From NCBI GenBank assembly GCA_013368325.1, contig JAACJK010000230.1, positions 1 to 64,000 of the forward strand: a DNA stretch of 64,000 nt, given 5' to 3'. Positions 24,367-36,810 of this stretch are shown piece by piece. This DNA is from Ephemerocybe angulata (Eukaryota > Basidiomycota > Agaricomycetes > Agaricales > Psathyrellaceae). The stretch's first letter is position 1. Each line of letters starts with the position of its first letter. The notes beneath the pieces are model-generated. The model made no database searches, had not been told where the DNA came from, and saw only the letters and a list, made by a program, of their open reading frames with translations. The position numbers were made by a program, and so were the translations under genes.

Positions 24367-26683
24367 CTAGAGATGTGCGTGTATGCCAGCGTCTTTCCGT
24401 GCTTTGGTCATAGCTGGATGGCGTCACGACACAAAATATGGTATAAATCAATCAGCACAGGGACCGGCAAGAGCGCACAAACACATACCAGCGATAATCG
24501 CGCTTCCAACGCCAGATCCATCTTCTGCATGATGGGTATAGATATTTCTGCAGAAGGAAAGAGCCAAAATCAGCCAAACAAACGAGAAAGTATTCGTGAT
24601 TGTCGCACCTCGCTTTTTCGCCGAAGATATCAACGAGGCCTTCCTGTATTCGACCAGCGAAACCTGGGTATTTCTGGATGCATTCAACATTCAGCGGGGC
24701 ATAGAAAAGAGCACGGCATATTGGGCAAAAACTGACGTTGTATAGCGAGCCATCACAACCCACTGCACACCCATTCTCTAGATAGCCCATCTTTCCCACG
24801 ATCGCGCCAATGCCACAGGCGCTCAGGCGCGCCGCCCGCCTTCCGATTAATCTTGCAATCGCCCGGAGGAACTGGCGTTCCGCAAGCGTTGTCTCGAGAG
24901 CAAAGAAGTGCGAGAATATCCCGATGATCATGAGGAGCTCCTCGGTCGGATCACTATAAGCGCCAGGCGTCAAAAGAGGTAATATGAAGGAAACAAGAGA
25001 ATGGAGACCTTTCCATGAGCGAAAGCAAGGCTGTATCCAGGGCATTCGTGACTTCCACCTTGTAGGTGTTCTGGCCCAGGAATAAGATTCCGTCATCTAT
25101 GAGTTCGCATATTACCAGACGCAGAATTTCGCCGAGATAACGCCCCGAGATCAGTTTCTGTTGAAGTCTTTCAATGGAGGTACGACGACAAGGTAAGCAT
25201 GTTGCCTCACCTCAAACGCCTGTTCTCCAGGCTTATTAGAAGATTCGTCTATGGAGATGTCGTACTTGCTCCTGGGGAGGTGTTCATGCTCGAAGGAGTC
25301 GAAGGCGCCCTATCGATCTGTCAGAATGGAGCTCCAACAAAGGCTTCCAAACGAACCCATTCGCAGTTTATCACCATGTCCATGCCGCCGTCAATCCCTA
25401 GATCCTTGATCTTGGGAATATCCTTGACATGCTCCATGTATGCAGCATTGCACCCTGTTCCAAAGATACACGCAATTCTTGTGTGCGGATTGACGTAGTG
25501 CGAGGCGATGAGAGTGCCTGTTGTGTCGTTGATCAAAGCTGTAAGTGTGACCGGAAGCTCCTGCACATCACTGTCAGAAAGCGCAGCTGGAGTAGATCGG
25601 GAAACGCACGAATTTGTCCAAAGACTTTTGGAACATCTCTGCTACGTTCTCTCCTTCCGTGTTAGGTGCCCCGAAGCCCTTGGTCCATCGGATGAGAATT
25701 CCGTGATCAATGCTGTTCTGTCTAAAGAAGCCTTCCTGTAAGGATGGCCGGGAGGGTCATACTAATCTGACGTACTTGCAAGGATAGCTAAACTGATGAC
25801 GACAATATGTCAGAGCGAGTCGTCGAAGAAAACACACGGAAGAACGCACGGTGAATCCTAATGGCAGCTTCTCTCCTGGTTCCAAGTGAAGAATGCCGTC
25901 TTCCCCTGAGTTGGAGTCGATGAAGGTTTTGAGGGATTCGGCGCAGAAATCAAAGAGCTTCTGGCCTTCATCTTGCTTCTGTTCTTCGCTCAAGCGATAC
26001 TTGGACTGCGTGACCTCAAACTTCCCCTTCCCTTGTAAATGGACAAGGCAGACTCGGAGGTTGGTTCCGCCTAACGCAATGCAGTGTTCGAACCCCTGTC
26101 CAACAAGTTAAGATAGAATTGGGCGTACCAAGGTCAATCGCCAGATAGTCTCCCTGCTCTTGTCCCGATGGCCAGCCGAAAACGAAAGTGGGTATCATAG
26201 GCTTAAAAGAGAGCAATTAGGATCCGGGAAATCTGATTTTAGGCGCGTTAGGCTCCCTAATGGGTTAGGCAGATATCGCCCAGCGTCTAACGGACGGAAA
26301 ACCAAGGCGCCAGTGCACCGACGTACCACAACCTGATCAACCTTCTCAAGGCCATTCTCCAGCGTCTCTCTAAACGACTGAGTAATCATTCTCATCCGTT
26401 GTGGGGTAAGGGTGAACCTGTGCGGTTGGCCGCACTGATCAGACAGGATGAACGCGATCGTAGTCGGATAATGCGCCGCTCACAGTGTTTCAAGTCGTCG
26501 TAAATGGTCTGTCATCGTCCTGATGCTCCATTTAGCACTATGCAGCCATAGGTCAGTAGCAAAATGTGCTCGCCTCTTCGTCGCATGAGGTAACGATTCG
26601 TCGTCTTGCGTCCTTGTGTGCATGGCGAGGTGTTGCCCTGTGGGCGTTAGAAGGGTTCCACTTCCACGGCGTGATAGAGGCAT
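24367..26683 (-). CDS. hxk: Hexokinase, about 13 exons
   Basis: Cytosolic enzyme phosphorylating glucose and other hexoses with ATP, the first step of glycolysis. The spliced frame is continuous through about 13 exons. Landmarks in order: MTDHLRRLETL joined to FTLTPQRMRMI; VVPMIPTFVFGWPSGQEQ; the phosphate-binding LAIDLGGTN; the hexokinase signature LGFTFSYPC; IDHGILIRWTKGFGAPN; LINDTTGTL with the catalytic Asp; FGTGCNAAYME; INCEWGAFD; DESSNKPGEQAFEK; FFALETTLAERQF; YNKYPGF; and AEDGSGVGSAIIAAM, ending HAHL at the TAG at 24367. The exon holding FSYPC is only 18 nt. The start is less sure: the ATG at 26683 gives an N-terminal extension, while the ATG at 26515 gives MTDHLRRLE directly. It is divergent from uL14m with about 200 bp between them. 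Confidence 0.93.
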
Positions 26684-26881
26684 ATCGGCGGGCTCTTGAG
26701 GGGATTCTGAGATGAGAGAATGTCAGAGATTGTGCTCGCTGGAGCGGACCTGAGGAGGAGTGGCTAATCCCCGTTTGGTCCGTCAAGTCGTGGGAACAAA
26801 TTGTCATTCGGGGCGTCGATACTACGCGCGACGCCAGTGCCAGCTCCGACCAACTTTTTCCCTCCTCTTCACCCGTGGCCG
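26684..26881. promoter_or_regulatory. Shared divergent promoter, hexokinase / uL14m
   Basis: Only 198 bp separate the hexokinase ATG at 26683 and the mitochondrial ribosomal gene ATG at 26882, so the two genes must share a compact bidirectional promoter. No clear TATA box is seen. A pyrimidine-rich stretch (TTTTTCCCTCCTCTTC) lies just before the ribosomal gene. Confidence 0.6.
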
Positions 26882-27384
26882 ATGATTGGGCTTAAAGGCA
26901 CCCTCAATGTGCGTATTCTAGTTGTCGGAATTGTTAACAGAACTGACGGGCTACAGGTCATCGACAATTCTGGCGCTCTCTTGGTAGAGTGCGTCAACGT
27001 CCTCAAAAACAAGGTCAACAACGGACATGGTTCCGTTGGGGACGAGATTGTCTGCGTCGTGAAAAAGGCTCGACCAATTTCTGCTGCTGCACAGGCCTCT
27101 GTTAGTGCGGTCAAGGTCCGGAAAGGAGACGTCCGGAGAGCAGTCATCGTTCGAACCCGCAAAGAAATCCGCCGGCCAGACGGAACCATCGTCCGTTTCG
27201 ACGACAATGCCGCTGTTTTGTTGAACAACAAACGGGAGATGCTGGGGACCCGTATTGGTGGAATTGTCAGTGCAGATTTGCGACTGAAGGGGTGGAGCAA
27301 GATTGTCAGCATAGCGCCTCGAGTGAGTGCATACTTCTAAGCGCGTTCCTTCCCGCATGCCTAACCGCGTTTTAGGTGGTTTGA
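26882..27384 (+). CDS. MRPL38: Mitochondrial large-subunit ribosomal protein uL14m, 3 exons
   Basis: Structural protein of the mitochondrial large ribosomal subunit (bacterial L14 family). Exons 26882-26908, 26957-27322 and 27376-27384 give 133 residues. The first exon is only nine codons (MIGLKGTLN), joined to [17 protein letters not shown], the classic L14 opening. Further family features are [42 protein letters not shown] and LGTRIGG, ending KIVSIAPR plus VV from a last exon of only nine bases. If the final intron is not removed, the protein would end VSAYF instead. The length suits a mitochondrial L14 without a long presequence. Confidence 0.93.
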
Positions 27385-28518
27385 GTCTAGCTTATCTTCT
27401 TGGCCTCGGCCATTGTAGTATCCTTATCTTGCAAGTAATATCCCAACGTCTTGCCGTTATTGCGGGAACTCTGGCGAAGAGTTTGTTGACTCAGCTGCGG
27501 AATGAAACCCGAGCTATCTAGGGCTCAGTGGAATGCCATGCTGGCGGCATTCAGAGCAAGCCTCCCCCGGACCCTTTCCCTATCTCCTGAAGGATTCCCC
27601 GCAATCGGGTGCCAGATACGCAGAGATACGCCTATATTTCTTCTTCCGTCAACTGAAAGCGATATGTACAAGCCTCTTCTTGGAAGTTATCCCGCGTCAT
27701 GCGCCTACACCACCATCACTATTATCGGCCTTGGAGGAATCTCGAACCCTATGAATCTGGCTGCCTTCGTCTGCAATCACTTCAATTCGGTCACGCATCC
27801 CCCGCAAGTCCTCTCATAAGGTAACTTGGGGGCTGTTCCCCCGATTCGTATACCAGAGGACATGCCAACACCTCATGCTTTTCGTGAAAGCCCGATGATC
27901 TGTTATCTCATTCATCTCGAAATGGCACTTTCAAGTTTCGGAATGGCGACGGTCGGGAAGTGCTCATGTTTAAGGGTTAGCTCGATGAAACCGTTGAGGT
28001 CGACGGTAAGTAGCTTCCTTATCTATCTACCATTTCACCATTGCAACGAGAGATCGGCAAGTTTATTGCCGCCAATCTTTAGAAACCGCCAGGCTGTGGT
28101 CGGCTTTCCTTGGTGATGCGATATCTTTACAGCTTTTGGCCAATTTTGGATTGTGTGCCTATCGTTTAACACCAATTCGCAGCAGCTGGGCCGCTACAAC
28201 GTGTTTCTGTAGGCGCCCGTCCAAGACGCTGGGTCCGGTTCTCTTACCCTTTCTCTGCCTTATGTCCCCGAGATGGCTGGAAGGGCTCGGAATCGCCGGA
28301 GGTTCTGCCCTTATTGAGCTGCCATCAATAATCCTTCACATTAGTTATAAGAGAGGCCGAGTCCCTTTGCCCTATCCCCCCATCTGAGTCACGTACACCA
28401 AACACACCTGCAAGAAGAATATCAAGCACAGTTTTGAATCAGCGTCATATAGTCACCTTCGTTCAATCCCCCGACGACCGCGTTGCGGCCACCCAACCAG
28501 CATTGTCAGTTTTCCTAT
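27385..28518. other. Intergenic, about 1.1 kb
   Basis: Lies between the ribosomal gene and the Zn2Cys6 gene. No open frame here looks like a known protein; the longest, at 27502-27819, has no recognisable motif. The right end should carry the promoter of the regulator that starts at 28519. Confidence 0.4.
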
Positions 28519-31500
28519 ATGTCGACGAGCTCACTCCAACCTCCCGGCCCAGATCAGCAAGTTGCCGGGCCACAACCTCGAGGACGAGGTACGTATGTCC
28601 AGCAAGCATGTAGTGTCTGCCGTGCCAAGTAAGCCTAGTACAGTACCGTAGAGTGTTATATCGTGTACCAACCATCTCCATCCTGTCTGTGTCTCTAGGA
28701 AAGTTAGGTGCGACGGTCGAAGACCGGTATGTGCGACCTGCGAAGGCTCCAACCGAGCAGTCGAGGTGAGTGTCGATGAAGCCGTGCTCGCCGCCAACCG
28801 CGATCACCACCGCTGTTTCGATCTTTTACTAACAACCACCACCATCGCAGTGTACATGGTCCAAGGACAGCACACCCCTGCGCAAGAATCGAACTGAAGC
28901 ATACTTCGAGTCGCTGAAGAAGCGTTTGAACGCGTCGGAAGAGTACAATGCGTTTCTTATATCAGAGCTTGAACGGTGTCGAAGAGAGCACGGTGGCGGT
29001 GGTGCGTTGGACAATGCGTATCTCCACCGTCGCCCTGCGGCCCTCGATGCATCGTTAGACGATGTCGATCCCACCGACTACGGCGAGCCTGAAGATCACG
29101 ACATTGACTCCAGCCAATCCATCCATGGGCTCATCGCGCCTATACAACGACTAACGGTAAGTGGCAATTCCTATATGCCTGGCCTCGCTCACTGATGAGC
29201 CCTATCGACAGCTTCTAGAAGGTGGAGGCCTCATCACCTATGGCAGCACCTCGGTCTTCAGGTTTCGTCCCGTCAACCTACAGAATGTTCCCTCGCGGTT
29301 CCCGGCCATTGTCGAAAACCCCGACGACACTTATGTTCTCCTGCTCGACGGCGTCAACGAGAGCCACTACAACCCCGATCTGGATTGGTCGAGGCACTTG
29401 CCCAATGCTGTTCCCCTCGATCGCCGTATGCACGACGAGTGAGTACATCCCCCTTGAGTCCCACATCGGATACCAACCCTTCTGTATCAGGGCCCTCGAC
29501 CTCCTCTTCAAGTTCGTCACCTCTTGGTGTCTGCGGGTGGTACCACCCCTCTTCTTGAGGGATATGTACCGCTCGCTCAGTGCTCCTAGATCTCAGGCCC
29601 CTCCGAAGACCGCCCACTACTCCCCGATGCTCCACAACGCCCTCCTCGCCCTCGCCTTAGGCTTCCTCGACGACCCAGCCGTCCGCGACTACAAGGCACG
29701 ACACTACTTTGCCGATGAGGCGAAGAAGTATATAGAGGCCGAGTCCTCGAAGCCCAACCTGTGCTCCGTTAATGCCCTCGCCGCCATTGCAACGTTCCAT
29801 TCGTCCCAAGGAGATCAGACCCTTGGGTTCATGTACTTCGGTGAGCTCACTTAATCTCTTGTTGTCGACTTGTTCTCATTCGATATCTTCAGGCATGTCC
29901 GCGAGAATGAGCCAGGCCCGTGAGTCGACACTTTTTCCCTCCTTGCATACACATGAACTGATTGAAACATCTTCAGTCGGGTTAGATGTGGACTGTTCCG
30001 AGTGGGTCAAGCTCGGTCTGATCGAAGAGACAGATGTCCTGGACCGCTATTGGGCCTATTGGACGACGTTCGCTCAGGACGTCAATTGGTCTTTGTACGT
30101 TGGAAGGGACTTTTGCGTTCGAGCACCCTCGGAGAATGAGTTCCGCGACATGCCTATCCCCTTCGTTGACAGCGAGTTGGACAAGCTTCCCTTCCACCAC
30201 CCCCCGTCAGGTGTTCCTTCCCAGCCCAACTACCTCTCGAAAACGTTCGCGTCGACCTGCGAGCTCCTTGTCATTGCTCGCCGCATCATGAACGTTGTGT
30301 AAGTTATGTCGCCTGTTTGATTAGAGTAGCCATGCTTACTCTGTTGCAGGAATGGAATTAACAAGACCCGCATTCGCCAGTCAGTCATCGACGAGATGAT
30401 CACCGATATCGAGTACGTCGTGAAACACCTTCCTCGTTCAGCCAGCCGTACTGAGGGGATTTCAGTTTGCAGATGAACACTTGGAAGGCCTCCCTGCCTT
30501 CGGAAGTGGACTTGACTCAGAAGAATAAGATGTCGGCGACCCCCCACAAGCTGATGCTTCACATGGCTTATTGGTGGAATTTCATCCTCCTTCACCGCCC
30601 CTACTTCCACCGGAACCCGAAGGTCATTCACAGCTCCGACAGGGCAATCGACCACTCCAAGCTCTGCCGCAGATCCGCTGAGCACATCATGGATCTTCTC
30701 GCTGTCTGGAGGCAATTGTACACCCTCCGCTACGTGCCCGTCACCCTTGTCCAGCCCCTGTTCTCAGCAGGCACCATCTTCCTCCTCTCTGGCGTTCAAG
30801 CTACATCGGGCATTCGCGTTGCGCAGAAGGAATTGAAGCACTGCGTCGACTCTCTCAAGCTCCTCATCCAGTACCTTCGGGAGATCGGCAAATCATGGCA
30901 GTCCGCCCTCAACATCGAGTCCATTCTCAGGGCTCTCGTTGAGGACCAACTCAAGCCCGCCATTCAGAAGCGTCAGGGAGCCGTCGTGCCACGGGAACGG
31001 ATCACCTCCGACAGCCAGGAGCGTGTCTCGAGCTATGTCACCAACCCTCCATCACGCCGCCCCAGCCAGACGAGTGCCTCTCGAAAGGCACGGGCGCGTC
31101 AGCCAAGTACCTCGCCCCTCGCTTGTGGCCGAAGCATGACTGAAAAGTCGTCGCCCTCGCCTTCAACCCTCGATTCTCCCACGATTGCTGTTCACCCTGC
31201 GCTGGAGGCCGACACGAAGATGTCTGACACGAAGTTCAACAACCCAACGGCCGGCAGCCCGGAGATGTTGACGCCTTGGAGTGCGTCTCCTCCCAACGGA
31301 TCGACTCCCATCCACATGGTCCGTCCTCGGTCCAGGTCTACTGGTGACCCTCAGTACTCCCCTTCATCCGAAACGTCGCCAATCAGCTCCGGGATCCCGC
31401 CGTCACCCTCCATGAGCCCTGGATCGCGCCTCTCGTTACCAGCTGGCTCGCCCACGATGTCATTCTTCCCAGACTCCGCGCCTTCCAGCGCCGTTGGGAT

Positions 31501-32023
31501 GTTTCCACCTCAAAGCCCGCTCCAGACGATGAACGGCAATGTCAACATGGACCAAGACGCGCTGTTCGGTGTCATGAACTCTCTGGATGTCGGTGGAGAA
31601 GCAGTGCACTTCGATTACAACGATTTCGAGATGTCACGTTTCTTTGCGATGCCCAGCGGACAGAACATGTCGGGCGTGCCATTCGTGGGGCCATTCACGA
31701 TCGGGGAGAGTGTAGGGTCGTTGCAGGGTATGCCTGCTGAGAGTGCGTCGCCTTCGGATCCGACGTTCGACTTGAGCATGTTCGGCATTGGAGCGGACTT
31801 CCATGTCGGCAGTGCTGAGGCGAGTGGGAGTGGAATGAATGGCTTGCATGGTGTGAACGGGAGTTTCTACAACGGAGGGACCCAGTATTTGAGTGGTGGA
31901 TCGCCCATCATGTCGAACATGAACGCTCATCGGCGCGCTGTTTCTGAGGATTCCAGGCCTGCGAGGATGGGTGGGGCGTATGATGGCAGGGCCTATCACC
32001 CTGAGTTCAACGCTGGCTTCTGA
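28519..32023 (+). CDS. Zn2Cys6 transcription factor, paralogue A, 9 exons
   Basis: Nuclear zinc-cluster regulator with the fungal-specific transcription factor domain (xylanase-regulator-like middle region). Exons 28519-28628, 28699-28765, 28851-29156, 29212-29438, 29491-29840, 29893-29919, 29977-30298, 30350-30412 and 30466-32023 give 1009 residues. The cluster ACSVCRAKKVRCDGRRPVC has C-x2-C-x6-C-x6-C-x2-C-x8-C spacing. A coiled linker (YFESLKKRLNASEEYNAFL) follows, then the middle region (HYSPMLHNALLALALGFLDD; DCSEWVKLGLIEE; RYWAYWTTFAQDVNW; KLMLHMAYWWNFILLHRPYF), then a 400-residue Ser/Pro-rich low-complexity tail that may activate transcription. Exon 6 is only 27 nt. The target genes are unknown. 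The paralogue at 17589-20620 has the opposite orientation and the same intron plan. Confidence 0.9.
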
Positions 32024-33599
32024 GCGACGTGACTTTAACAACGACGACTGACCTTTCTGGACGAGTTCATCCCGCGGCCCCTGATTACCTTCCCTCCGCC
32101 ATATGCTCTATCTATCCTTTTCTTTTCGTCGTCCCATTCCCGTTCCTTCTTTCCGCCCTCTCCTCTTTTCCTTTCTTCAACTTCAACTTGTACAATATCG
32201 CGTTCTGAAGACTCGACTCCCGCTCCCGTTCCGATGGATTGGACACTGCCCCGGCCTGAACGACCCCCTTCTTCCTTCCCCATCTCCGACCCCCTCTATG
32301 AAGCCCTTCGTATTCGCTCCAGCCCCCGAATCCGGTCCCGACTCCGTTCCGTTCTTCCCTCGGTTGACTTCTGTCGCCATTGTGCTGCGTCTGCCTGTGC
32401 CTCGATATACGAACGCGTTTGAATTTTCCCTGCCCTTTTCTCCTTCCGCTATTCCTTTCCCTTATCCGTTCCCCGTTCTTCTTTTGTTGCTGGCCGATTA
32501 TTTATGGAGGCATGCTGATCACCTGGCTCCGTCCTCTGTCCGTTGTCGTCCCCGTTCGTCGTCATTGTCGTCACCGCCACCCTCTGGCTCGAATGATTCC
32601 ATCCCCCACGCTCCTCTGCAACAACCAATTCCGCCCCCCTCTCCGACAACTTTTCGCTTCTCCAAGCGAAATACTGCCCTCTTCCTTTCTCAAAAGTACC
32701 GGATAACCAGCTAGGCTATTACCCACTCATTTACCCTTCGCTCATTTGGCATCATCGGACTAATTTACCCTACTATCCCTCATACCCTACCACCCAACAT
32801 TTGGAACCGCACCCATGACTATTTTATCACCGCATTCTTCACTCTCTCGTACGCTGTATTCATTCTGCACTGCATAGCATCGCATTGCATTCATCCACGT
32901 TTTTATTTGTTCTGAGATTCTCTACACCGTGCTGCTTTCACCTGTTACACTCCCCCCGTCTTCTTATCCGCCACCCCACCCCCTTGACACACCAACCTCC
33001 TCGCTTTCTCCCATCCGAACTGCTCTTGTTTCGCATACGCACTCTACAGACTCATATCTATGACCCACTCCATTGTTTGTGTATTACTATAGCATCGTTA
33101 GATTCGGTAGGTAAGTAGTAGTGGCTCACATTTAGTCGCTCCGATACGCTCGTGCTGCACGTCCTGCGTACATATATGCATTTAGACTAGACCTTTTTTT
33201 CTTTTTTTTCCACTTGTCGGATCTGTTCTGGTGCTCACTCGTATCTACGGAGGGGATGTAGCGTTTCAGAATGACACTCGATTTGGCAGATTAAATTGTG
33301 GTCTTTCTCTGAGCGCTGAGTTGTACAGAGCCCTTCAAAGTTCAAATCACTCTTTGAATCTTTCAACCTTTTCAACGCAGCCAGGCTGACAGCTGAAGAC
33401 CTAAGTGATGTAGGGATCGTTGGAGAGGCTTGAGCTTGATGCCTTCAAGTTGTCACTTAGACTTCTCCGGGCACTGAAGTCCGGGAACCGCCCCGTCTAA
33501 GGGGAAACCAAGGCCAGTGATGATACTGTATCTATAAGTACCCTACCGTCTGGACTAGAAGCGAAGTAGAAAAATCGGACGATTTCTGCGCCCGGAGTT
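32024..33599. other. Long pyrimidine-rich stretch after the Zn2Cys6 gene
   Basis: No gene supported. From about 32100 to 33080 the plus strand is markedly C/T-rich (runs such as CCTTTTCTTTTCGTCGTCCC), with a T-run near 33190. It is most likely a long 3' untranslated region of the regulator. Small basic frames on either strand reflect this skew. Confidence 0.45.
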
Positions 33600-33790
33600 C
33601 CAAAGTCAAATATCGCTTCGCTGTGATCCCTGTGATCCCTGGGGCATCCGGGTTTCTTTATCTTATACTAGCTCATACGGTGGTGCTTCTGGCGCGTTCT
33701 TAGTAGGACCTATATATGCCCCCTGGATTCAGAGATTAAAAGCTAGTCTCTGGCCACGTCGTTGGCCTTCGCACCCTCGAGCTCCCAGAG

Positions 33791-35021
33791 ATGTCGTCTC
33801 CTTCAAGGGAATTGCGGACAATATCTGTAGGGAAGGCCGGGGCCCACCTTGCATATCTGGATAGCGGAGCTCCTACGGCTGGAGAATACACCACTATCTT
33901 TACCGTCCATGGATTGGCATTTTCCCTCGTGCAAGTTCTCCTAACACTGCTTCCCTCCGGGGTGGCCCATTTGCTGATGCATCTTGATAGATGTTTTCAC
34001 AAAGATCCTAGATATCGCTCCAGCCCACGGCATCCGTGTCGTTTGTATCAACCGCCGCGACTATCCTGGGTCATCTCCTTTATCCCAACAAGATATACAG
34101 ACCTTGGAGGGCGGTACAGATCAAGAGAAGGCCGACTATCTGTCGAACCGCGGCCTGGAGATATTAGATTTTATCGACAAGTTTGTGCAGCAGGAGAGGC
34201 TGCCAAGAAGCCGGACAGGAAAGACGGGTGGCTTCGCTCTTCTTGGATGGTCTCTTGGGGTCTCCCATGTACTCGCTGCAGTTGCGAACGCACACATGCT
34301 GAATGGCGCAGCTCAACAGCGACTATTTCCACAATTAAAGGCGTTAATCCTCGAAGGTAAGTGTAATCAACGCGTCCTGGCGGCCTTGCAAGCCTGTGTT
34401 CAGCGTTTAATAACGCCAATGCACAGACCCTCCAACCATGGCCCTTGGCATGCCGGACCCTGCTGGAGCGTGGTTCCCTCCTACAAACCCAGGCATACCG
34501 AACGACCAGAAACTTGCAGCCACAGTCGCATGGTTGACTGGCCACTACAAGCACGGGGATTTGAGCTCTCGGGACCTGGGCATGCTTTCATACGTTAACC
34601 CCGGAACCCACAAAGTCCCTTCCATCTATAACAACATGCACCAATACCTTCATGAGATCCTTTACGCTCCCCCTGTTGGTGGATCAGATATTCTGACTTT
34701 CGGACTGGCACCCCAGCTTCACGAAGCTTATAGGAAGGCTTGCTTCAGCAGTGAGACGAAGGCTTTGTTCCCAGAGATGAAGATCACAGCGATAGCTCAC
34801 GAGGAGACTGTGGCATTTTGCATCGCAGCGCTCTGGGAAATGCAGGCAGACAGCGAAAGATATGGTGGGGAGAGCATCCAATTTGACGTCATCCCCCATA
34901 CAAACCACTTCGTAAGTCGCCATAAGCTTGTTCATTTTCTACCCGCACAGGCTAATGGCCATTCAAGATGTTATGGGACACTCCAGAGTTTGCGTTAGAA
35001 GTGTACAAACGGGCCTTATAG
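33791..35021 (+). CDS. Alpha/beta hydrolase-fold protein, 4 exons
   Basis: A predicted alpha/beta hydrolase of unknown substrate. Exons 33791-33928, 34005-34356, 34427-34911 and 34968-35021 give 342 residues; the first intron's exact ends are the least certain. Features: an N-terminal strand block (SVGKAGAHLAYLDSGAP) leading to FTVHG, the oxyanion-hole HG; VVCINRRDYPGSSPLS; the nucleophile elbow FALLGWSLGVSH with G-x-S-x-G; and a late IPHTNHF supplying a candidate catalytic His. NRRDYPGS followed by GWSLG is, from memory, usual in an agaricomycete hydrolase family. No signal peptide is seen, so it should be intracellular. It lies in the left arm of an inverted duplication whose right arm holds a truncated copy. 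Confidence 0.82.
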
Positions 35022-36330
35022 ATCTTGAAGGAAAGCTCCTCTACACTCTATAACGCTCACCGCACCCTCCAACTGCTACGAAGTCTCGAAGTCAACAGAA
35101 ATTATCCCAAACTCAAGGGGACGTGCATCAGGCGCCGAAATTTCCAATTAGGCGCCGCCTTCCGATTTCGATCAAAGCAAGCCAAATTTTGACAAATTCA
35201 TTCGTCTCAAGATCTCACAGTTGAGATGGTGTATGATGGTTTCATTAATCATTGAGACTGGTATGGTAGTTGTGACGGTCATTTGACATATTATGGTAGA
35301 GAGACAGAGGAAAAAGAAAAGGAAAAAAAGATAGTAAAAGAAAAATGTCTGTTGAGGAAGTCAGAAACTGGAGAGAGCGGGAGACAGGAATTGAACTCAC
35401 AATCTACAGAAGCACGAAGGCGTTACGGGAGACTGTGAGTTGACTGCTTGCGGCGAGAAGTTCGGTTCGAACTAGGCGTGTCTGTTCCAGAGGACTGCGT
35501 CAGTAATGAAAACTGATCTCATGCTCAACATACCTTTTCAGTGGCCGACTAAAGAGTTGCTAGAAGCGTCAACACCAATGCATCCAAGGCCCGGAAAGAT
35601 GAGAACTCATACCGGGATACCAGTGGCGGCGAGAGGGGGCCCTGTGACACGCCTGATCCGTTGCACGACGCCAGAAACACATCCCACCATCCCGTTTTAC
35701 CACACGCGAAGCAACGCTGCAAACATCCTTATCCAGGTATGTAGCTGGTGCTTAAGCTCGTCAAAAGACGAGACCAGCTGCGTCCCTGTTCTAACAGGGC
35801 GACTGACACTGGCCGTGCGACATCCGGCTCCGCGATCCTTTCCTACGGGACCCGTTGATTAGACGAGATCCCGCCTCCAGGGCGCTGGTGGTGCCCCCGG
35901 CGCTCGATGGAAGTATCCAAATCGAGCGAGCGCCGAGACCACGCTGGTTGAGTGATCACCGCTACTGCCCGCACGTTCCCTACACGGGGCTCCCCCTGGG
36001 GGGAACCCCCCACCCGCGAAGGTGTTATCAGCCCGAGGTCTCGCGAGGAGTCCGGTCGGGAGAAAGTGTAGAAATAGATGCTCGGGATGATAGTGCGGGA
36101 TGTGTCCTGTGCAATGCAACGGGGACCGGCGTGTCAGGCCGCCGAGGTCGTCCATGTGCTGGAGTTGAGGATGCGTGACTCCGAAGGTCAGTTTGCGCTG
36201 TGGATGCGGGAGATTAGCGTCGGTGAAAACGAGAGATGCAGCGGCGACGCACCCCAGCCCTAGAACATGGACGTGGTGCTCCTGAAAGCGTGCACCGGAT
36301 TGGCGTTCCGATTGGCGAATATGTTGAAGA
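35022..36330. other. Non-coding part of the left inverted arm
   Basis: An open frame at 35506-35862 starts on ATG, but its counterpart in the other arm is frame-broken, so coding is doubtful. The stretch contains a near-palindrome of six G, two A and six C around 36000. DNA of this kind, conserved between arms but not obviously coding, could be an old repeat or mobile remnant. Confidence 0.4.
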
Positions 36331-36388
36331 TGATGTGGGCGGGCGAGCGAGTGGCTTAGGTCGATTACGGCGTGGCTCCGAGTGTGAG

Positions 36389-36699
36389 TTTGCGCTATAG
36401 GGCATCAGGACCAGAGGTCAGGCTCAGTGTAAAACGGAGACGTACCCAAGTTGGAGGGCATGGGTGATGCGCTTCAGAAAGCGCAGAGGTCGTTGGTGAT
36501 ACCGAGTGTGTTGGTGATGCGGCGGGTGGCAGGGAGCCATCGAAGTCTGCAGGTGGCATCAACAAGGATGAACAGCAGGCAGAAATGGAGAACACTCACG
36601 AGGTAAATAGGCTTTGCCGCTGGGCACTGCGAATGACGAGCAGTACAAGGAGGAGCGAGCTCGTCTCAAGAGAGGAAGGGAGACGCAGATGAAGATCAT
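36389..36699 (-). pseudogene. TATA-driven small gene candidate in the left arm
   Basis: On the minus strand a TATATAAGG box (36811-36820) lies about 115 bp before an ATG at 36699. The frame reads MIFICVSLPLLRRARSS, then GKAYLP. An intron (GTGAGT...TGCAG) leads to a Pro/Ser-rich exon (HFDGSLPPAASPTHSV), and a possible third exon stops near 36375. The other arm (from 48530) keeps the box and first exon, but its second exon is out of frame and stops early. It may be a small secreted or orphan gene, intact here and broken there. Function unknown. Confidence 0.3.
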
Positions 36700-36810
36700 G
36701 CTCTTCGACGAGGGCAGATTTAGAGAAGACGGTGAAGTTGATGATGATGATGCTCCTCGAGGGAAGAAGGGAAGAGGCTGTTGATGAGCAAGAGAAGCCC
36801 ATCCTCCCAT

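Noticed and set aside
26801..26881. Upstream extension of uL14m ([13 protein letters not shown])
   Set aside because: No ATG start; the family begins at the MIGLKGTL methionine at 26882.
28463..28810. Minus-strand frames over the start of the Zn2Cys6 gene
   Set aside because: Antisense to the zinc-cluster exons and their introns.
35370..35490. tRNA-like or SINE-like promoter boxes (GAGTTCAATTCC on the minus strand, GGTTCGAAC on the plus strand)
   Set aside because: The flanking stems do not pair into a cloverleaf and no A box sits at the right distance; similarity is limited to a few bases.
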